A stretch of DNA of 64,000 nucleotides from an uncultured Geobacteraceae bacterium (GCA_903901875.1 CAIUSO010000132.1:1-64000); one strand, 5' to 3'; numbered from the stretch's first letter, positions 45,606 through 56,079 are shown. The notes: generated by a model not told the origin, from the letters alone. Numbers and translations: made by a program.

Positions 45606-46853
45606 TCAGGCAAGCCTGTCAGCGTACAGGGGAAAGTTTTTCATCAATCCATTCACCCTGGTTTTGATGGCTGCAAGTTCGGCATCATTGCCGATATTGG
45701 CCACCGCATCGGCGATAAATCCGGCCACCTGCTCCATCTCAGCCTCTTTGAGTCCGTGGGACGTACAGGCAGGAGTACCGACCCGTACACCCGATGTTAC
45801 AAAAGGGGAACGGGTTTCAAACGGAACGGTGTTCTTGTTGACGGTGATACCGGCCTTGTCAAGAGCCTCTTCGGCTGCCTTTCCGGTAATGTCCGAACCG
45901 GAGAAATTGATCAGCATGAGGTGATTGTCCGTGCCGCCGCTGGTCAGGGTAAAGCCGCGCGTGATCAGCCCTGCGGAGAGTGCTTTGGCGTTTTTGACAA
46001 TCTGCTCCTGATACGTTTTGAATTCAGGAAGAAGAGCCTCTTTGAATGCCACCGCCTTGGCTGCAATGACATGCATGAGCGGCCCGCCCTGAATACCGGG
46101 GAAAATCTGGGAGTTGATCCCCTTGGCGAACTCTTCACGGCAGAGAATCATGCCGCCCCGTGGTCCCCGCAAGGTCTTATGGGTGGTAGTTGTGACATAC
46201 TCCGCATAGGGAACCGGGCTTGGATGGACGCCAGCGGCAACCAGACCGGCGATATGGGCCATATCAACCATTACCTTGGCACCCACCTTATCGGCTATGG
46301 CACGGAACGCGGGGAAATCGATAATGCGGGGATAGGCACTGGCACCGACAACAATCATTGTTGGTCGATGTTCCTCGGCCAAACGCTCAACCTCGGCATA
46401 ATCAATCGTCTCCGTTTCCGGGGATACACCGTAGGGAACAATGTTAAAAAAGCGCCCGGAAAAATTCACCGGACTGCCGTGGGTCAGATGACCACCATGG
46501 GAAAGATTCATCCCTAAAATGGTATCGCCCGGCTTACAAGCGGCAAAATAGACAGCCATGTTGGCCTGTGAACCGGAATGGGGCTGGACGTTGGCATGTT
46601 CGGCACCGAAAAGCTCCCTGGCCCGGTCAATTGCCAGCTGCTCCACCACATCAACATGCTCACAGCCACCATAATATCGCTTGCCGGGGTACCCCTCAGC
46701 ATACTTGTTGGTCATGATCGAGCCCTGAGCTTCCATAACGGCAGCGGAAACAAAGTTTTCGGAGGCAATCAGTTCAAGATTGAATTCCTGCCGTTCGGTT
46801 TCATGGCGAATGGCATCGAAAACCTGGGGATCGAAGTTGGAAAGGACAGACAT
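45606..46853 (-). CDS. glyA: Serine hydroxymethyltransferase
   Basis: PLP enzyme interconverting serine and tetrahydrofolate with glycine and 5,10-methylene-THF, the main one-carbon source. Signatures: [53 protein letters not shown] and the PLP-lysine block [14 protein letters not shown]. Length 415 is standard. ATG 46853 has AAGGAG upstream; twelve more codons in frame are leader. It follows rpiB by 16 bases and ends the operon before a terminator. Confidence 0.96.
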   Translation of the reverse strand: MSVLSNFDPQVFDAIRHETERQEFNLELIASENFVSAAVMEAQGSIMTNKYAEGYPGKRYYGGCEHVDVVEQLAIDRARELFGAEHANVQPHSGSQANMAVYFAACKPGDTILGMNLSHGGHLTHGSPVNFSGRFFNIVPYGVSPETETIDYAEVERLAEEHRPTMIVVGASAYPRIIDFPAFRAIADKVGAKVMVDMAHIAGLVAAGVHPSPVPYAEYVTTTTHKTLRGPRGGMILCREEFAKGINSQIFPGIQGGPLMHVIAAKAVAFKEALLPEFKTYQEQIVKNAKALSAGLITRGFTLTSGGTDNHLMLINFSGSDITGKAAEEALDKAGITVNKNTVPFETRSPFVTSGVRVGTPACTSHGLKEAEMEQVAGFIADAVANIGNDAELAAIKTRVNGLMKNFPLYADRLA

Positions 46854-46869
46854 TGGGTTCTCCTTGTGG

Positions 46870-47313
46870 CTATGAATATTTCTTTTCAATTTCAGTTATT
46901 TTATCAAGGCGGGACTGGTGCCTTCCCGCCTCAAACTCTGCATCCAGCCAGGCACCGACCAGTTCACACCCCTTCTGCCCGTCCATGATACGACCACCAA
47001 GCACCAGGACGTTGGCATTGTTATGTTCCTTAGCCATGCGAGCCATGAATGAATCCGTCACGAGGGCAGCACGAATGCCGGGGACTTTGTTGGCGGCGAT
47101 GGACATGCCAATGCCGGTTCCACAGACCAGTATTCCCCGTTCTGCCTCACCGCAGGCAACCGCTTCCGCCACTTTCAGGCCGAAATCCGGATAGTCAACA
47201 GACGAATCATTGTCCGTCCCTGCATCGCTTACGGCGAAGCCTCTCCGCTCCAGATAACTCTTCAGGTCCCCTTTCAGCTGAAGACCACCATGGTCACTTC
47301 CGAGTATTATCAT
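46870..47313 (-). CDS. rpiB: Ribose-5-phosphate isomerase B
   Basis: Interconverts ribose-5-phosphate and ribulose-5-phosphate in the pentose phosphate pathway. The RpiB/LacAB family motifs are present: GSDHGG (5-10), VDYPDFG, and the active-site [13 protein letters not shown] with C64, followed by NVLVLGGRI. Length 147 is normal. It lies between fabF (15 bases) and glyA (16 bases), a gene order I know from Geobacter-type genomes. Confidence 0.94.
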   Translation of the reverse strand: MIILGSDHGGLQLKGDLKSYLERRGFAVSDAGTDNDSSVDYPDFGLKVAEAVACGEAERGILVCGTGIGMSIAANKVPGIRAALVTDSFMARMAKEHNNANVLVLGGRIMDGQKGCELVGAWLDAEFEAGRHQSRLDKITEIEKKYS

Positions 47314-47328
47314 CTGTACCGTCCCGAC

Positions 47329-48561
47329 CTACAGTTTTTTAAACAGCAGAGTGGCGTTGGTACCACCAAAACCGAAGTTGTTGCTCATGGCATACTCAAG
47401 TTTGGCATCCCGTGCGCTGTTCGGCACATAATCAAGATCACACTCGGGATCCGGCTCCGAATAATTGATGGTCGGCGGAACAACACTCTTATCCATCGCC
47501 ATGAGGGTGAACACCGTCTCGATCCCGCCAGCAGCACCGAGCAGATGTCCGGTCATTGATTTTGTGGAAGAGACCATCAGTTTATAGGCATGATCGCCAA
47601 AAATACTCTTGATAGCCATGGTCTCATACATATCACCGATGGGCGTCGAAGTACCATGTGCATTGATGTAGTTCACCTGTTCAGGGGTGATTCCGGCATT
47701 TTTAAGGGCCATTTTCATACTGCGGGCCCCACCTTCTCCCCCCGGTGCCGGAGAGGTTAGATGATAGGCGTCACCGGTCAGGCCATAGCCCACAACTTCC
47801 GCATAGATCTTGGCGCCACGGGCCTTGGCAGACTCATACTCTTCGAGGACAACGATACCGGCCCCCTCTCCCATGATAAAACCGTCACGGTTCTTGTCAA
47901 AGGGGCGGGAAGCGGTTTGAGGATCATCATTTCTGTCGGAAAGGGCCTTCATTGCGGCAAAGCCGCCAATTCCCAGCGGTGTGATGACCGATTCGGTTCC
48001 ACCGGCAATCATGGCATCCGCATCGCCCCGTTTGATGACATGGTAGGCGTCACCAATGGAGTGGGTACTGGTTGCACAGGCCGACACGGAAGAAAGATTG
48101 GGCCCCTTGGCTCCGTACTTGATTGAAATATGGCCGGGAGCCAGATTGATAATCAGCATCGGAATAAAGAAGGGGGATATTTTTTTAGGACCGCTCTCGT
48201 GAAGGATGGTATGGTACTTCTCGATCGTCGGCAAGCCTCCCAGACCGGCTCCCACCAGCACTCCGACCCGTTCGGCATTTTCTTCATTGATCACCAGTCC
48301 GGAGTCTTCCATTGCGTAATGAGCTGCCGCCAGAGCGTACTGAATAAAGAGATCCATTTTCTTGATCTCTTTCTTGTCAATGAACTCCTCTGCATTAAAA
48401 TCAGTGACTTCCCCGGCAATTTTAACCGGCATGTCGCTCGTATCAAAACGGGTAATCAGGCCAATGCCCGATTTTCCAGACGTTACTCCATCCCAGTTTT
48501 TAGCATTACCGCATCCGAGGGGAGAAACAGCTCCAACACCAGTAACTACGACTCTTCTCAT
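47329..48561 (-). CDS. fabF: 3-oxoacyl-ACP synthase II
   Basis: Condensing enzyme that elongates acyl-ACP with malonyl-ACP. The start [16 protein letters not shown] is typical; the catalytic triad is C162 ([11 protein letters not shown]), H302 ([11 protein letters not shown]) and H339 ([13 protein letters not shown]). Length 410 is standard. It is separated from acpP by 80 bases containing a terminator, so part of its expression may need its own or read-through transcription. Confidence 0.95.
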   Translation of the reverse strand: MRRVVVTGVGAVSPLGCGNAKNWDGVTSGKSGIGLITRFDTSDMPVKIAGEVTDFNAEEFIDKKEIKKMDLFIQYALAAAHYAMEDSGLVINEENAERVGVLVGAGLGGLPTIEKYHTILHESGPKKISPFFIPMLIINLAPGHISIKYGAKGPNLSSVSACATSTHSIGDAYHVIKRGDADAMIAGGTESVITPLGIGGFAAMKALSDRNDDPQTASRPFDKNRDGFIMGEGAGIVVLEEYESAKARGAKIYAEVVGYGLTGDAYHLTSPAPGGEGGARSMKMALKNAGITPEQVNYINAHGTSTPIGDMYETMAIKSIFGDHAYKLMVSSTKSMTGHLLGAAGGIETVFTLMAMDKSVVPPTINYSEPDPECDLDYVPNSARDAKLEYAMSNNFGFGGTNATLLFKKL

Positions 48562-48603
48562 AATAAATGCTCCGTATTAGAAGTCTTTTTCAAATTGTCG
48601 GAA

Positions 48604-48629
48604 TAAAAAGAGAGGGGCCTGCGCCCCTC
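48604..48629 (-). terminator. Internal terminator between acpP and fabF
   Basis: GAGGGGC (48612-48618) pairs with GCCCCTC (48623-48629), followed on the minus strand by CTTTTT. It sits 13 bases past the acpP stop and before fabF, the place where many bacteria limit read-through so that acpP stays abundant. Confidence 0.85.
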
Positions 48630-48641
48630 CCCGGTATCACA

Positions 48642-48875
48642 TCAGCTATGGTCTGTGATGTATTCGATGGCATCATTCACCGTCTGGATTTTCTCGGCAT
48701 CTTCGTCAGGAATTTCAATATCGAATTCTTCTTCCAGTGCCATTACCAACTCAACCGTATCGAGGGAGTCGGCCCCGAGGTCGTCCATAAAGGATGATTC
48801 CGTTTGTACCTGGGATTCTTCAACGCCAAGCTGCTCAGCTACAATTTCTTTAACCCGTTTTGCGATATCAGACAT
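48642..48875 (-). CDS. acpP: Acyl carrier protein
   Basis: A 77-residue acidic carrier; S37 in the [10 protein letters not shown] motif is the 4'-phosphopantetheine attachment site. It shuttles acyl chains through the fatty-acid enzymes encoded around it. Length and four-helix pattern are standard. GGAGGT precedes the ATG. It is about 100 bases after fabG, a leader long enough to hold its own promoter, though I could not assign one. Confidence 0.96.
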   Translation of the reverse strand: MSDIAKRVKEIVAEQLGVEESQVQTESSFMDDLGADSLDTVELVMALEEEFDIEIPDEDAEKIQTVNDAIEYITDHS

Positions 48876-48978
48876 TCTCCACCTCCATGTGATTTTAAAC
48901 CTTTTCAGGTTTCGTGTATAAAGCTTCGTGCTTAATTAAGCATGAAACATTCAAATGTCAACCGATATTTCTTGTTTT

Positions 48979-49716
48979 CTACATGTACATGCCGCCATTC
49001 ACCGAAAGTACCTGTCCCGTAATATATCCAGACTCCGGTGACGCGAGAAATTTAACCCCATGGGCAACGTCTTCGACCGAGCCAAGGCGTTCCATCGGAA
49101 TGCTCTGCAGCAACGCTTCACGCCCTTTTTCCGGTAGTACGGCGGTCATATCGGTTTCAATAAAACCGGGGGCAACGGCATTCACGGTAATATTCCGCTT
49201 AGCCAGTTCCCGCGCGGCAGATTTAGTCATACCGAAGAGACCCGCCTTGCTGGCACAGTAGTTAACCTGCCCGGCATTGCCCATTTCTCCCACAACGGAG
49301 CTGATATTGATTATCCGCCCGTAACGGGCCTTGGTCATAATTTTAGACGCTTCCCGCATGCAGTTGAATGCACCTTTCAGATTGGTGTCAAGCACTGTAT
49401 CCCAATCGGCGTCCTTCATCCGCATCATCAGGCCATCCTTGGTAATGCCGGCATTGTTCACCAGAATATCAAGTCGCCCCTGCTCGGCAACTATTTTTTT
49501 AAACAGGGCTTCCACCTCTGCCGAATTGGTAACGTCCAGTTTCACGGCACAGGCTTTACCCCCCGCGGCTTCGATGGCGGCAACCGTCCCGGCGGCACCG
49601 GTTTCACTGGTGGCCGTTGCCACAACAAACACCCCCTCTGCCGCAAGCTGCAGCGCAATAGCCTGACCGATACCCCGTGATGCTCCGGTTACCAGAGCGA
49701 CCTGTTCCGTCATCAT
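48979..49716 (-). CDS. fabG: 3-oxoacyl-ACP reductase
   Basis: NADPH-dependent short-chain dehydrogenase for the first reduction of each elongation cycle. TGASRGIGQAI (10-20) is the cofactor loop, NNAG at 87-90, and the catalytic S140, Y153 and K157 (YCASK) are in place; the C-terminal GQVLSVNGGMYM is typical of FabG. Two adjacent ATGs (49716 and 49713) follow a GGAGG site; I took the first, which overlaps the fabD stop by four bases. Confidence 0.95.
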   Translation of the reverse strand: MMTEQVALVTGASRGIGQAIALQLAAEGVFVVATATSETGAAGTVAAIEAAGGKACAVKLDVTNSAEVEALFKKIVAEQGRLDILVNNAGITKDGLMMRMKDADWDTVLDTNLKGAFNCMREASKIMTKARYGRIINISSVVGEMGNAGQVNYCASKAGLFGMTKSAARELAKRNITVNAVAPGFIETDMTAVLPEKGREALLQSIPMERLGSVEDVAHGVKFLASPESGYITGQVLSVNGGMYM

Positions 49717-50645
49717 TGTGTACCTCCCGCGCCCTTCACTCCGGCACAATCTTCAATATTTGCCAGCTTTGCCTCTTTGTTGATCCGCTTGACGAGCCCG
49801 CTCAGAACCTTACCTGGGCCGATTTCCACAAACGTAGTGACCCCCAATGTCCCCATGGCGTGTACCGACTGTTCCCACAACACCGGAGAGCATACCTGGG
49901 TAACCAGCAGCTGTTTGACCCGTTCTTTATCACTGTTGGGGGCGGCATCGGCATTGGCAATAACCGGAATTGACAGATCAGATGACGTGAGAGCATCGAG
50001 TACGACGGCCAGGCGATCAGCCGCAGGCTGCATCAGCGCACAATGGAACGGAGCACTGACCGGAAGCTGCATCGCCTTCCTGAAGCCACGCCCCTTGGCG
50101 ATTTCAATGGCACGGGCAACTGCCCCAACGGTACCGGCAATAACAATCTGCCCCGGTGAATTGAAGTTTGCAGGTGACACAACCTCCCCTTCAGCTGCGC
50201 AGCGGCAGATATCTTCGAGGATGTCGATTTCAATACCGAGCATGGCAGCCATGGTGCCGGTGCCAACCGGTACGGCTTCCTGCATGAAGGTTCCCCGGGC
50301 ACGCACCGTACGAACCGCATCGGCAAAGGACAAGGCCCCGGCGCACACCAGTGCCGAATATTCACCCAGCGAGTGTCCGGCCACGTAATCGGCCTTCAAG
50401 TCGGTTTCCTGGGCAACAACCCGTAACACGGCAATGCTGGCGGCCAGAATGGCCGGCTGGGTGTTGGCCGTCAGCTTAAGATCGGCCTCGCTGCCACTGA
50501 AACAGAGCTCGGAAAGTTTGAAACCGAGGGCATCGTCCGCCTCTTCAAACAATTGACGGGCAACAGGATAGGCATCGGCCAGTTCCTTTCCCATTCCCGA
50601 ATACTGGGAACCTTGACCGGGAAAAATAAATGCAGTTTTAGACAT
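49713..50645 (-). CDS. fabD: Malonyl-CoA:ACP transacylase
   Basis: Transfers malonyl from CoA to ACP to feed chain elongation. FIFPGQGSQYSGMGKEL opens the protein, the nucleophile is S92 in GHSLGEYSALV, and the partner histidine is in PVSAPFHCALM. ATG 50645 has AAGGA about nine bases upstream and gives 310 residues; twelve preceding codons, including another ATG, are less well placed. It follows fabH by 36 bases. Confidence 0.95.
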   Translation of the reverse strand: MSKTAFIFPGQGSQYSGMGKELADAYPVARQLFEEADDALGFKLSELCFSGSEADLKLTANTQPAILAASIAVLRVVAQETDLKADYVAGHSLGEYSALVCAGALSFADAVRTVRARGTFMQEAVPVGTGTMAAMLGIEIDILEDICRCAAEGEVVSPANFNSPGQIVIAGTVGAVARAIEIAKGRGFRKAMQLPVSAPFHCALMQPAADRLAVVLDALTSSDLSIPVIANADAAPNSDKERVKQLLVTQVCSPVLWEQSVHAMGTLGVTTFVEIGPGKVLSGLVKRINKEAKLANIEDCAGVKGAGGTQ

Positions 50646-50681
50646 ATACATTAATCCTTGTCGAAGTGGATTGTACTGCAA

Positions 50682-51662
50682 CTACCAGGTAATGAGGGCG
50701 GAACCGTAGGCAAAACCGCCACCAAAGGCAACCAGCAGGACCTTGCCGCCAGGTTTGATGACGTTCAGACGATTCGCCTCATCAAGAGCAATCGGAATTG
50801 AAGCCGAAGAGGTGTTGCCGTAACGGTGGAGGTTGGTATACTGCCGGTCCGCTTCAATGCCAAGCCGTTTTGCCGTGGCATCGATGATTCGCCGGTTGGC
50901 CTGGTGGGGTATCAGAAGAGAAATGTCGTCGGCCACAAGTCCATTGGCCTCAAGGGCTTTGAGAGAAGCTTCCTCCATGGCACGGACCGCGTGTTTGAAG
51001 ACCTCATTTCCCTCCATGGTTATATGGAGCATCTCGCCATCAATGGTGCGGCTGTCCGTTGCCGGATGGCGGCTGCCGCTCCCCGGCTGATAGAGCAGAT
51101 TCCAGTGGGCACCGTTGCTGAAGGTGTGGGTCGAACAGAGCTGGTGATTCCCTTCCGACGCCTCCAGTACCACGGCACCGGCACCATCACCGAAAAGTAC
51201 GCAGGTATTGCGGTCCTTCCAGTTGACAATACGGGACAGCACTTCTGAACCGATAATGAGGATTTTCTTGGCTGAACCGGAACGGAGATATTTTTCTGCG
51301 ACCGAGAGACCGTAGATGAACCCGGAACAGGCAGCAGAAATATCGAAGGCGGTGGCGTTGACCGCACCAAGCATATCCTGAACGATACAGGCTGTCGAAG
51401 GAAAGGGAAAATCGGGGGTTACCGTGCTCAGGATGATAAGATCAAGTTCCCGTGGGTCCACACCGGCCATGGCCAGGGCATTGCGCCCCGCTTCGGCCGC
51501 AAAGGTGGACGTATACTCCCCCTCGCCTGCAATGCGGCGCTCTTTAATCCCTGTTCTGGTGGTAATCCATTCATCACTGGTGTCAACCAACGTTTCAAGT
51601 TCGGCGTTGGTGAGAATTCTGCCTGGCAAAGCTGAACCGGTTCCGGTTATTCTGATATTCAC
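50682..51662 (-). CDS. fabH: 3-oxoacyl-ACP synthase III
   Basis: Initiates fatty-acid synthesis by condensing acetyl-CoA with malonyl-ACP. The catalytic triad is C112 (SAACSGFIYGL), H253 (IPHQANRRI) and N283 (YGNTSSAS), at the same positions as in E. coli FabH, which supports the start. The ORF stays open for 56 more codons inside plsX, but GTG 51662, behind GGAGC, gives the standard 326 residues. It lies 13 bases after plsX. Confidence 0.95.
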   Translation of the reverse strand: MNIRITGTGSALPGRILTNAELETLVDTSDEWITTRTGIKERRIAGEGEYTSTFAAEAGRNALAMAGVDPRELDLIILSTVTPDFPFPSTACIVQDMLGAVNATAFDISAACSGFIYGLSVAEKYLRSGSAKKILIIGSEVLSRIVNWKDRNTCVLFGDGAGAVVLEASEGNHQLCSTHTFSNGAHWNLLYQPGSGSRHPATDSRTIDGEMLHITMEGNEVFKHAVRAMEEASLKALEANGLVADDISLLIPHQANRRIIDATAKRLGIEADRQYTNLHRYGNTSSASIPIALDEANRLNVIKPGGKVLLVAFGGGFAYGSALITW

Positions 51663-51675
51663 GATAGAAGCTCCA

Positions 51676-52713
51676 CTATTCTGCCGAGGGCGCAGGTGCC
51701 ACATCCCCTCGTATCGAGACCAGACGATTTTCCGATAACTTCTCGGCCACATGCTCTGAAACACCATTTTTGGCATACTCATGGGCAAAACGGATGGCAT
51801 TTTTGATAGCCTTGACGTTGGAACCGCCATGGCAGATCATTCCGACGCCATTTATTCCCAGTAATGGCGCACCACCATACTCGGCATAATCAACTATTTT
51901 TTTGAAACGCCCAAAGGCACCGGCAACAAAGAGGTAGCCGATCTTGGAAATCCAGCTCTTGACTATTTCCCGTTTCAGCATCTTGCCGGCAGCGTCGGCC
52001 AATCCTTCGGAAAGCTTCAGAACGATATTACCGACAAAGCCGTCACAGACTACCACATCGACCGCGCCGGCAAAAATATCCCGCCCTTCGATGTAGCCGC
52101 AATAATTGAGGGATGACGTGCGAAGGGAACCGTTGGTTTCACGGGTAAGTTCATTCCCTTTTGAATCTTCCTCACCATTGGAGAGCAGACCGACCTTGGG
52201 AGAGGCGATACCCATTGCATAACGGGCATACACCTCGCCCATAATGGCAAACTGCACCAGATGGAGCGGTTTACAGTCTACATTACCACCGACGTCGAGA
52301 ACCAGAGTCTGCCCTTTCAGAGTTGGAAACAGCTGGGCTATGGCCGGTCGCTCGATCCCCTCGATCCGTTTCAGTACGAACATCCCCGCAGCCATGGTTG
52401 CCCCGGAATTACCGGCACTTACCGCGGCGCACGCCTTGCCGTCCTTAACAAGCTCAAATGAACGCCGCACCGAAGAGTCCCGCTTTTTGCGAATCGCATC
52501 GGAAGCGGAGTCATGCATGCCAACAACTTCACTGGCATGAAAGATATCGATATCGAGCCCATTGACCGAATGCTTGGCAAGCTCGGCTTCCAGACGTTCA
52601 CGGTTGCCGACCAGGGTTACCGACAGTCCGAATTCCCGGCAGGCGGCAATGGCACCTTCAACTTCAACGGCGGGCGCATTATCCCCCCCCATTGCGTCAA
52701 CGGCGACCCTCAT
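51676..52713 (-). CDS. plsX: Acyl-ACP:phosphate acyltransferase PlsX
   Basis: Makes acyl-phosphate from acyl-ACP, the donor for the first acylation of glycerol-3-phosphate with PlsY. The [20 protein letters not shown] start is diagnostic, followed by [39 protein letters not shown] and AIRFAHEYA. The ATG at 52713 begins exactly at the family start; a GTG six codons earlier is possible. Length 345 is typical. It follows rpmF by 29 bases. Confidence 0.94.
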   Translation of the reverse strand: MRVAVDAMGGDNAPAVEVEGAIAACREFGLSVTLVGNRERLEAELAKHSVNGLDIDIFHASEVVGMHDSASDAIRKKRDSSVRRSFELVKDGKACAAVSAGNSGATMAAGMFVLKRIEGIERPAIAQLFPTLKGQTLVLDVGGNVDCKPLHLVQFAIMGEVYARYAMGIASPKVGLLSNGEEDSKGNELTRETNGSLRTSSLNYCGYIEGRDIFAGAVDVVVCDGFVGNIVLKLSEGLADAAGKMLKREIVKSWISKIGYLFVAGAFGRFKKIVDYAEYGGAPLLGINGVGMICHGGSNVKAIKNAIRFAHEYAKNGVSEHVAEKLSENRLVSIRGDVAPAPSAE

Positions 52714-52742
52714 CTGTAGTGGCTGCAGCACGGAATAATTCT

Positions 52743-52931
52743 CTAGGCTTGAGCTACAGTAAGGGTGCTAACCTCTTTACCTTTGTACGTACCACAGGTC
52801 AGGCAGGCACGATGGGGCAATTTGGCAGCTTTGCACTGGGGGCAGATTGACAGGGACGGAGTCGTTAAAAAGTCATGGGCCCTTCTCATATTCTTACGGG
52901 ATTTGGACGTTTTTTTCTTGGGTACAGCCAT
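52743..52931 (-). CDS. rpmF: Ribosomal protein L32
   Basis: A 62-residue large-subunit protein. [20 protein letters not shown] is the family start, and two cysteine pairs (CPQC, then CLTC) form the zinc-ribbon, so this is the zinc-containing form of L32. GGAGAAA precedes the ATG. It is the second gene of the yceD-rpmF-plsX-fab operon. Confidence 0.96.
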   Translation of the reverse strand: MAVPKKKTSKSRKNMRRAHDFLTTPSLSICPQCKAAKLPHRACLTCGTYKGKEVSTLTVAQA

Positions 52932-52979
52932 GGTATTTCTCCTTTTTCTGGTGTTACACGTACACGTGCCACCGCTCTA

Positions 52980-53522
52980 TTACTGATTTACCTTAAAATT
53001 TTTCAGCGCACTAAAGGTCATATGTACCGGCTCGTTGCTGCATGAGCAGGAAGTGACATTCAAATCGGTCCCACATCCGTGGCAGAGCCCTTTACACTCT
53101 TCGTCACAGAGCGGTTTCAACGGGATCTCCATGGCAATCTGTTCTTCAATCTCATGGGTCAGTTCTATCTCATCACCACTGTAGGTCGATGACAACAGGT
53201 CCAGCTCGCCAAGCTCAAGCTCATCTTCAGCTGTCAAGGCATCGGGGCTTTCCTTGCGAAAAAATATGGTGAAACTGGTATCCACAAAGGAGCCATAATC
53301 AACGAGACAACGGGAACACGAAAGAGCAAGCGGCACCGAAACCCTACCGGTCACCCGGATTGTGTCGTACTCCTTGGTGGCGACCAGATCGCCGACCACG
53401 TTTCCGGTTATTCGGCAGCTTTGATCCTTCTGCATGGCGTCCAGCAACGGAAACGCCTCCGCAGGCTCTTCAAAATGGAGCGGGACAGGTATATCCTTTA
53501 TATGATCAATTACCAGTTTCAC
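52980..53522 (-). CDS. yceD: YceD/DUF177 protein with C-terminal zinc-type cysteines
   Basis: DUF177 proteins precede rpmF in many bacteria and are implicated in 23S rRNA or large-subunit maturation. The protein starts MKLVIDHIKDIPVPLHFEEP, has the central CSRC motif, and ends with PLCDEECKGLCHGCGTDLN, a cysteine knuckle likely to bind zinc. I chose GTG 53522 since it gives the family MKL start; the upstream ATG at 53549 would leave only about 12 bases of leader after the predicted transcription start and has no ribosome site. It is the first gene of the operon. Confidence 0.88.
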   Translation of the reverse strand: MKLVIDHIKDIPVPLHFEEPAEAFPLLDAMQKDQSCRITGNVVGDLVATKEYDTIRVTGRVSVPLALSCSRCLVDYGSFVDTSFTIFFRKESPDALTAEDELELGELDLLSSTYSGDEIELTHEIEEQIAMEIPLKPLCDEECKGLCHGCGTDLNVTSCSCSNEPVHMTFSALKNFKVNQ

Positions 53523-53567
53523 ATGCACCATCCGGCGGATCAGAGCCATTATTATTTAAAGCAACCT

Positions 53568-53595
53568 AGTATAGAGAATCTACCTGTTTTGTCAA
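53568..53595 (-). promoter_or_regulatory. Promoter of the yceD-rpmF-plsX-fab operon
   Basis: On the minus strand a perfect TTGACA (53590-53595), 16-base spacer and TATACT (53568-53573). It predicts a start near 53561, about 40 bases before the GTG start of yceD, and is one of the best consensus matches in the window. Confidence 0.8.
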
Positions 53596-53616
53596 GACAT
53601 TTACTGACTGTTTTTT

Positions 53617-55149
53617 TCAGCCCCGAGGATTCAGCCGGCCAAAGCATTCAAGCTGGATTCTAACCCGCTCCGCAAGATCGGCGGGAACCATCTCCCACTC
53701 AAATCGCCACCCCCAGTTACCATAGGCTGTACCGGGAATATTCATACGTGCGGCACTCCCCAACCGGAGCAGATCCTGGAAAGGAATTAGTGCGGTAGTG
53801 GCAACGGAACGGAGCAGTAACGCCTGAATCGCTCCAACGGTATCGTCACCTCCCCCCACATAATAGTCAACCCGCTCACGTTGCCGATCAGAAAGCGCAT
53901 CATACCATCCAACGGTGGTGTCATTATCATGGGTGCCGGCATAGACCACACAGTTACGCTGGTAGTTATGGGGAAGATAGGGATTTGTCGGTCCGGAATC
54001 AAAGGCAAACTGGAGTATTTTCATGCCGGGAAAGTCATAACGATCCCGCAGTTCTTCAACTTCGGCTGTAATCACGCCAAGGTCTTCGGCAATGAGCGGC
54101 ATTGTACCCAACGCCTGTTCCAGTGCATCGAATAATTTTACCCCGGGTGCCGTGACCCACCTGCCGTTAATTGCCGTTGATTCGCTGACCGGCACATGCC
54201 ACGCGGCCTCAAATCCCCGGAAATGATCAACCCTGACGACATCAAACAGCTCAAACATGGAGCGGAACCGCTCGATCCACCAGCCGAAATTATTCTGTGC
54301 CATCGCCTCCCAGCTGTAGAGGGGATTGCCCCACAACTGTCCGGTTTCACTGAAATAATCAGGAGGGACACCAGCTACTACCGTCGGTTTTCCTTTGGCA
54401 TCAAGTAAAAACAGTTCCCGGTTGCCCCAGACGTCCGCCGAATCATACCCCACGAAGATGGGGATATCTCCAATGATGGCAATACCTCTATCGGCAGCGT
54501 ATGACCGCACATTGCGCCACTGTCTGAAAAACTGCCACTGCAGGTATTTCTGTATCCCAATTTCCGGGCCGAGATCCACGGAAGCTTTCTCATACCTTTC
54601 CGGTGTCAGTAGTGCATATGAGGCGGGCCATGTATCCCAGGAGCGTCCCTTATAGCGGCGTTTCAGGGCCATAAACAGCGCATACCGGTGGAGCCACGGG
54701 GTCTGGTTGCAAAAATCCCAGAATTCCTGTTTCCCCGGTGCGTCAGCGGTGGCGAGAAAAACGGCAGCTTCCCGCTCAAGCCACTTCATCTTGGATTTGG
54801 CAACCCGCTCAAAATCCACCGAGCAGGAATCGGTCGGCCCCTTACCGGGAATAGCAGTGGACGAGGAACTTTCACTGCGGATCTGTTCCAGATCAATCAG
54901 CAGGGGATTGCCCGCAAAGGCCGAAAAAGCGGAATAGGGAGAGTTACCACAGGCCGGCGGAGTAAGTGGCAATACCTGCCAGTAGGTCATGCCCATGGAG
55001 GCCAGCAGATCGACGAACCGGAAAGCATCCTTTCCGAAGCAACCGATCCCCCCCGCCCCCGGCAATGACGTGGGGTGCAGCAGGACACCGCATGAACGTC
55101 TCTGAAGCAGAGCATCCGCCGATGTAGATGAACCGGTGTTATTTCCCAT
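53617..55149 (-). CDS. malQ: 4-alpha-glucanotransferase (amylomaltase)
   Basis: GH77 enzyme that transfers alpha-1,4-glucan segments, used in glycogen and maltodextrin turnover. Family motifs: GVLLHPTSLPG at the start, YWQVLPLTP, SPYSAFSAFAGNPLLID, VRVDHFRGFEAAW with the nucleophilic aspartate, LIAEDLGVI with the acid/base glutamate, and the GTHDNDTTVGW transition-state aspartate. Length 510 is normal. ATG 55149 has AGGAGGAG upstream, inside the end of the ppx-like gene, which it overlaps by 11 bases. The last gene of its operon. Confidence 0.95.
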   Translation of the reverse strand: MGNNTGSSTSADALLQRRSCGVLLHPTSLPGAGGIGCFGKDAFRFVDLLASMGMTYWQVLPLTPPACGNSPYSAFSAFAGNPLLIDLEQIRSESSSSTAIPGKGPTDSCSVDFERVAKSKMKWLEREAAVFLATADAPGKQEFWDFCNQTPWLHRYALFMALKRRYKGRSWDTWPASYALLTPERYEKASVDLGPEIGIQKYLQWQFFRQWRNVRSYAADRGIAIIGDIPIFVGYDSADVWGNRELFLLDAKGKPTVVAGVPPDYFSETGQLWGNPLYSWEAMAQNNFGWWIERFRSMFELFDVVRVDHFRGFEAAWHVPVSESTAINGRWVTAPGVKLFDALEQALGTMPLIAEDLGVITAEVEELRDRYDFPGMKILQFAFDSGPTNPYLPHNYQRNCVVYAGTHDNDTTVGWYDALSDRQRERVDYYVGGGDDTVGAIQALLLRSVATTALIPFQDLLRLGSAARMNIPGTAYGNWGWRFEWEMVPADLAERVRIQLECFGRLNPRG

Positions 55150-56062
55150 CACATTCTCCTCCTGACAAAGCCAAACCTTCAAGCAACCCAAAATCGCTCA
55201 CCTTCATCCGTACGAAAGAAAAGCGGTCCATGACAGCCATCAGTATGAGCATTCCGGCTATGATCAGATCTTCCCGACCCTTTTCAAGTCCCTTGACCGC
55301 CAGCCGTTCCTGCAGGGTCAACCCGGAGAGTCGCGTAAAAATATCACCTATGGCGAGCCTGCTCACCGTCGCATTATTTACCTTACGGTAATCGTAATCT
55401 TCCATTTCCAGATGTACCGCAGCAATGGTCGTTGCGGTACCGGCCGTCCCCACCAACTCGGCATCGGGCGGCACCGATATGCCAGCAGTCTGTAGATCAT
55501 TCACCAGCTGATCGATCACGGATTCAACCCGCTCAACCATCCCGCCATGGGTCGGAAAGCCTTCAATCAGACGGACCACACCGATCGGCATGCTCCTGAT
55601 AAATACCGGAACACCACCGCGGGAAAGGGTAAACTCCGTACTCCCCCCTCCCACATCCAGAATAACAAGTGACTCCGGTTGACTGTCAAGACAGGAGAGC
55701 ACACCGGCCAAGGTCAGTCGCGCCTCCCGTTCACCATCGATAACTGCCAGCTTGATCCCACTTTCCGCCAGAGCTTCCGCAACGAAGGCAGCACCGTTCA
55801 CCGCATCCCGAACCGCACTGGTTGCCGAAGCATTGACCTCGGTAACACCGTACCGTGAAAGCAGAAGGGAAAATCGCTTCAGACAGGCCTGACCTCGTGA
55901 CCAGGCTTCGCCAGAAATCCCTTTTTCATCGGTAAAACCGCCACCAAGCCGTACAATCTCACGTTCAACATGAATCGGGGTGATCCCGCCCCCCTCACGC
56001 CGGACTATGAGCAGACGGGCGGTATTGGTTCCAAAATCCAGTGCGGCGCATAAGTCACTCAT
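55139..56062 (-). CDS. Short-form Ppx/GppA phosphatase
   Basis: Exopolyphosphatase or pppGpp phosphatase of the actin-like ASKHA fold. Two phosphate loops are visible, ALDFGTNTARLL near the N-terminus and LDVGGGSTEF centrally, with the connecting VIDGEREARLT and TAGTATTIAAV. At 307 residues it is the short form without the C-terminal HD-like domain, so polyphosphate or (p)ppGpp preference cannot be told. A GTG directly precedes the chosen ATG. It begins 17 bases after ihfB and overlaps malQ. Confidence 0.9.
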   Translation of the reverse strand: MSDLCAALDFGTNTARLLIVRREGGGITPIHVEREIVRLGGGFTDEKGISGEAWSRGQACLKRFSLLLSRYGVTEVNASATSAVRDAVNGAAFVAEALAESGIKLAVIDGEREARLTLAGVLSCLDSQPESLVILDVGGGSTEFTLSRGGVPVFIRSMPIGVVRLIEGFPTHGGMVERVESVIDQLVNDLQTAGISVPPDAELVGTAGTATTIAAVHLEMEDYDYRKVNNATVSRLAIGDIFTRLSGLTLQERLAVKGLEKGREDLIIAGMLILMAVMDRFSFVRMKVSDFGLLEGLALSGGECDGK

Positions 56063-56079
56063 CACATTTTTCTCGCCGT

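Noticed and set aside
45576-46517. 313-codon plus-strand open frame opposite glyA
   Set aside because: Antisense to a highly conserved gene; low-quality composition and no start signals.
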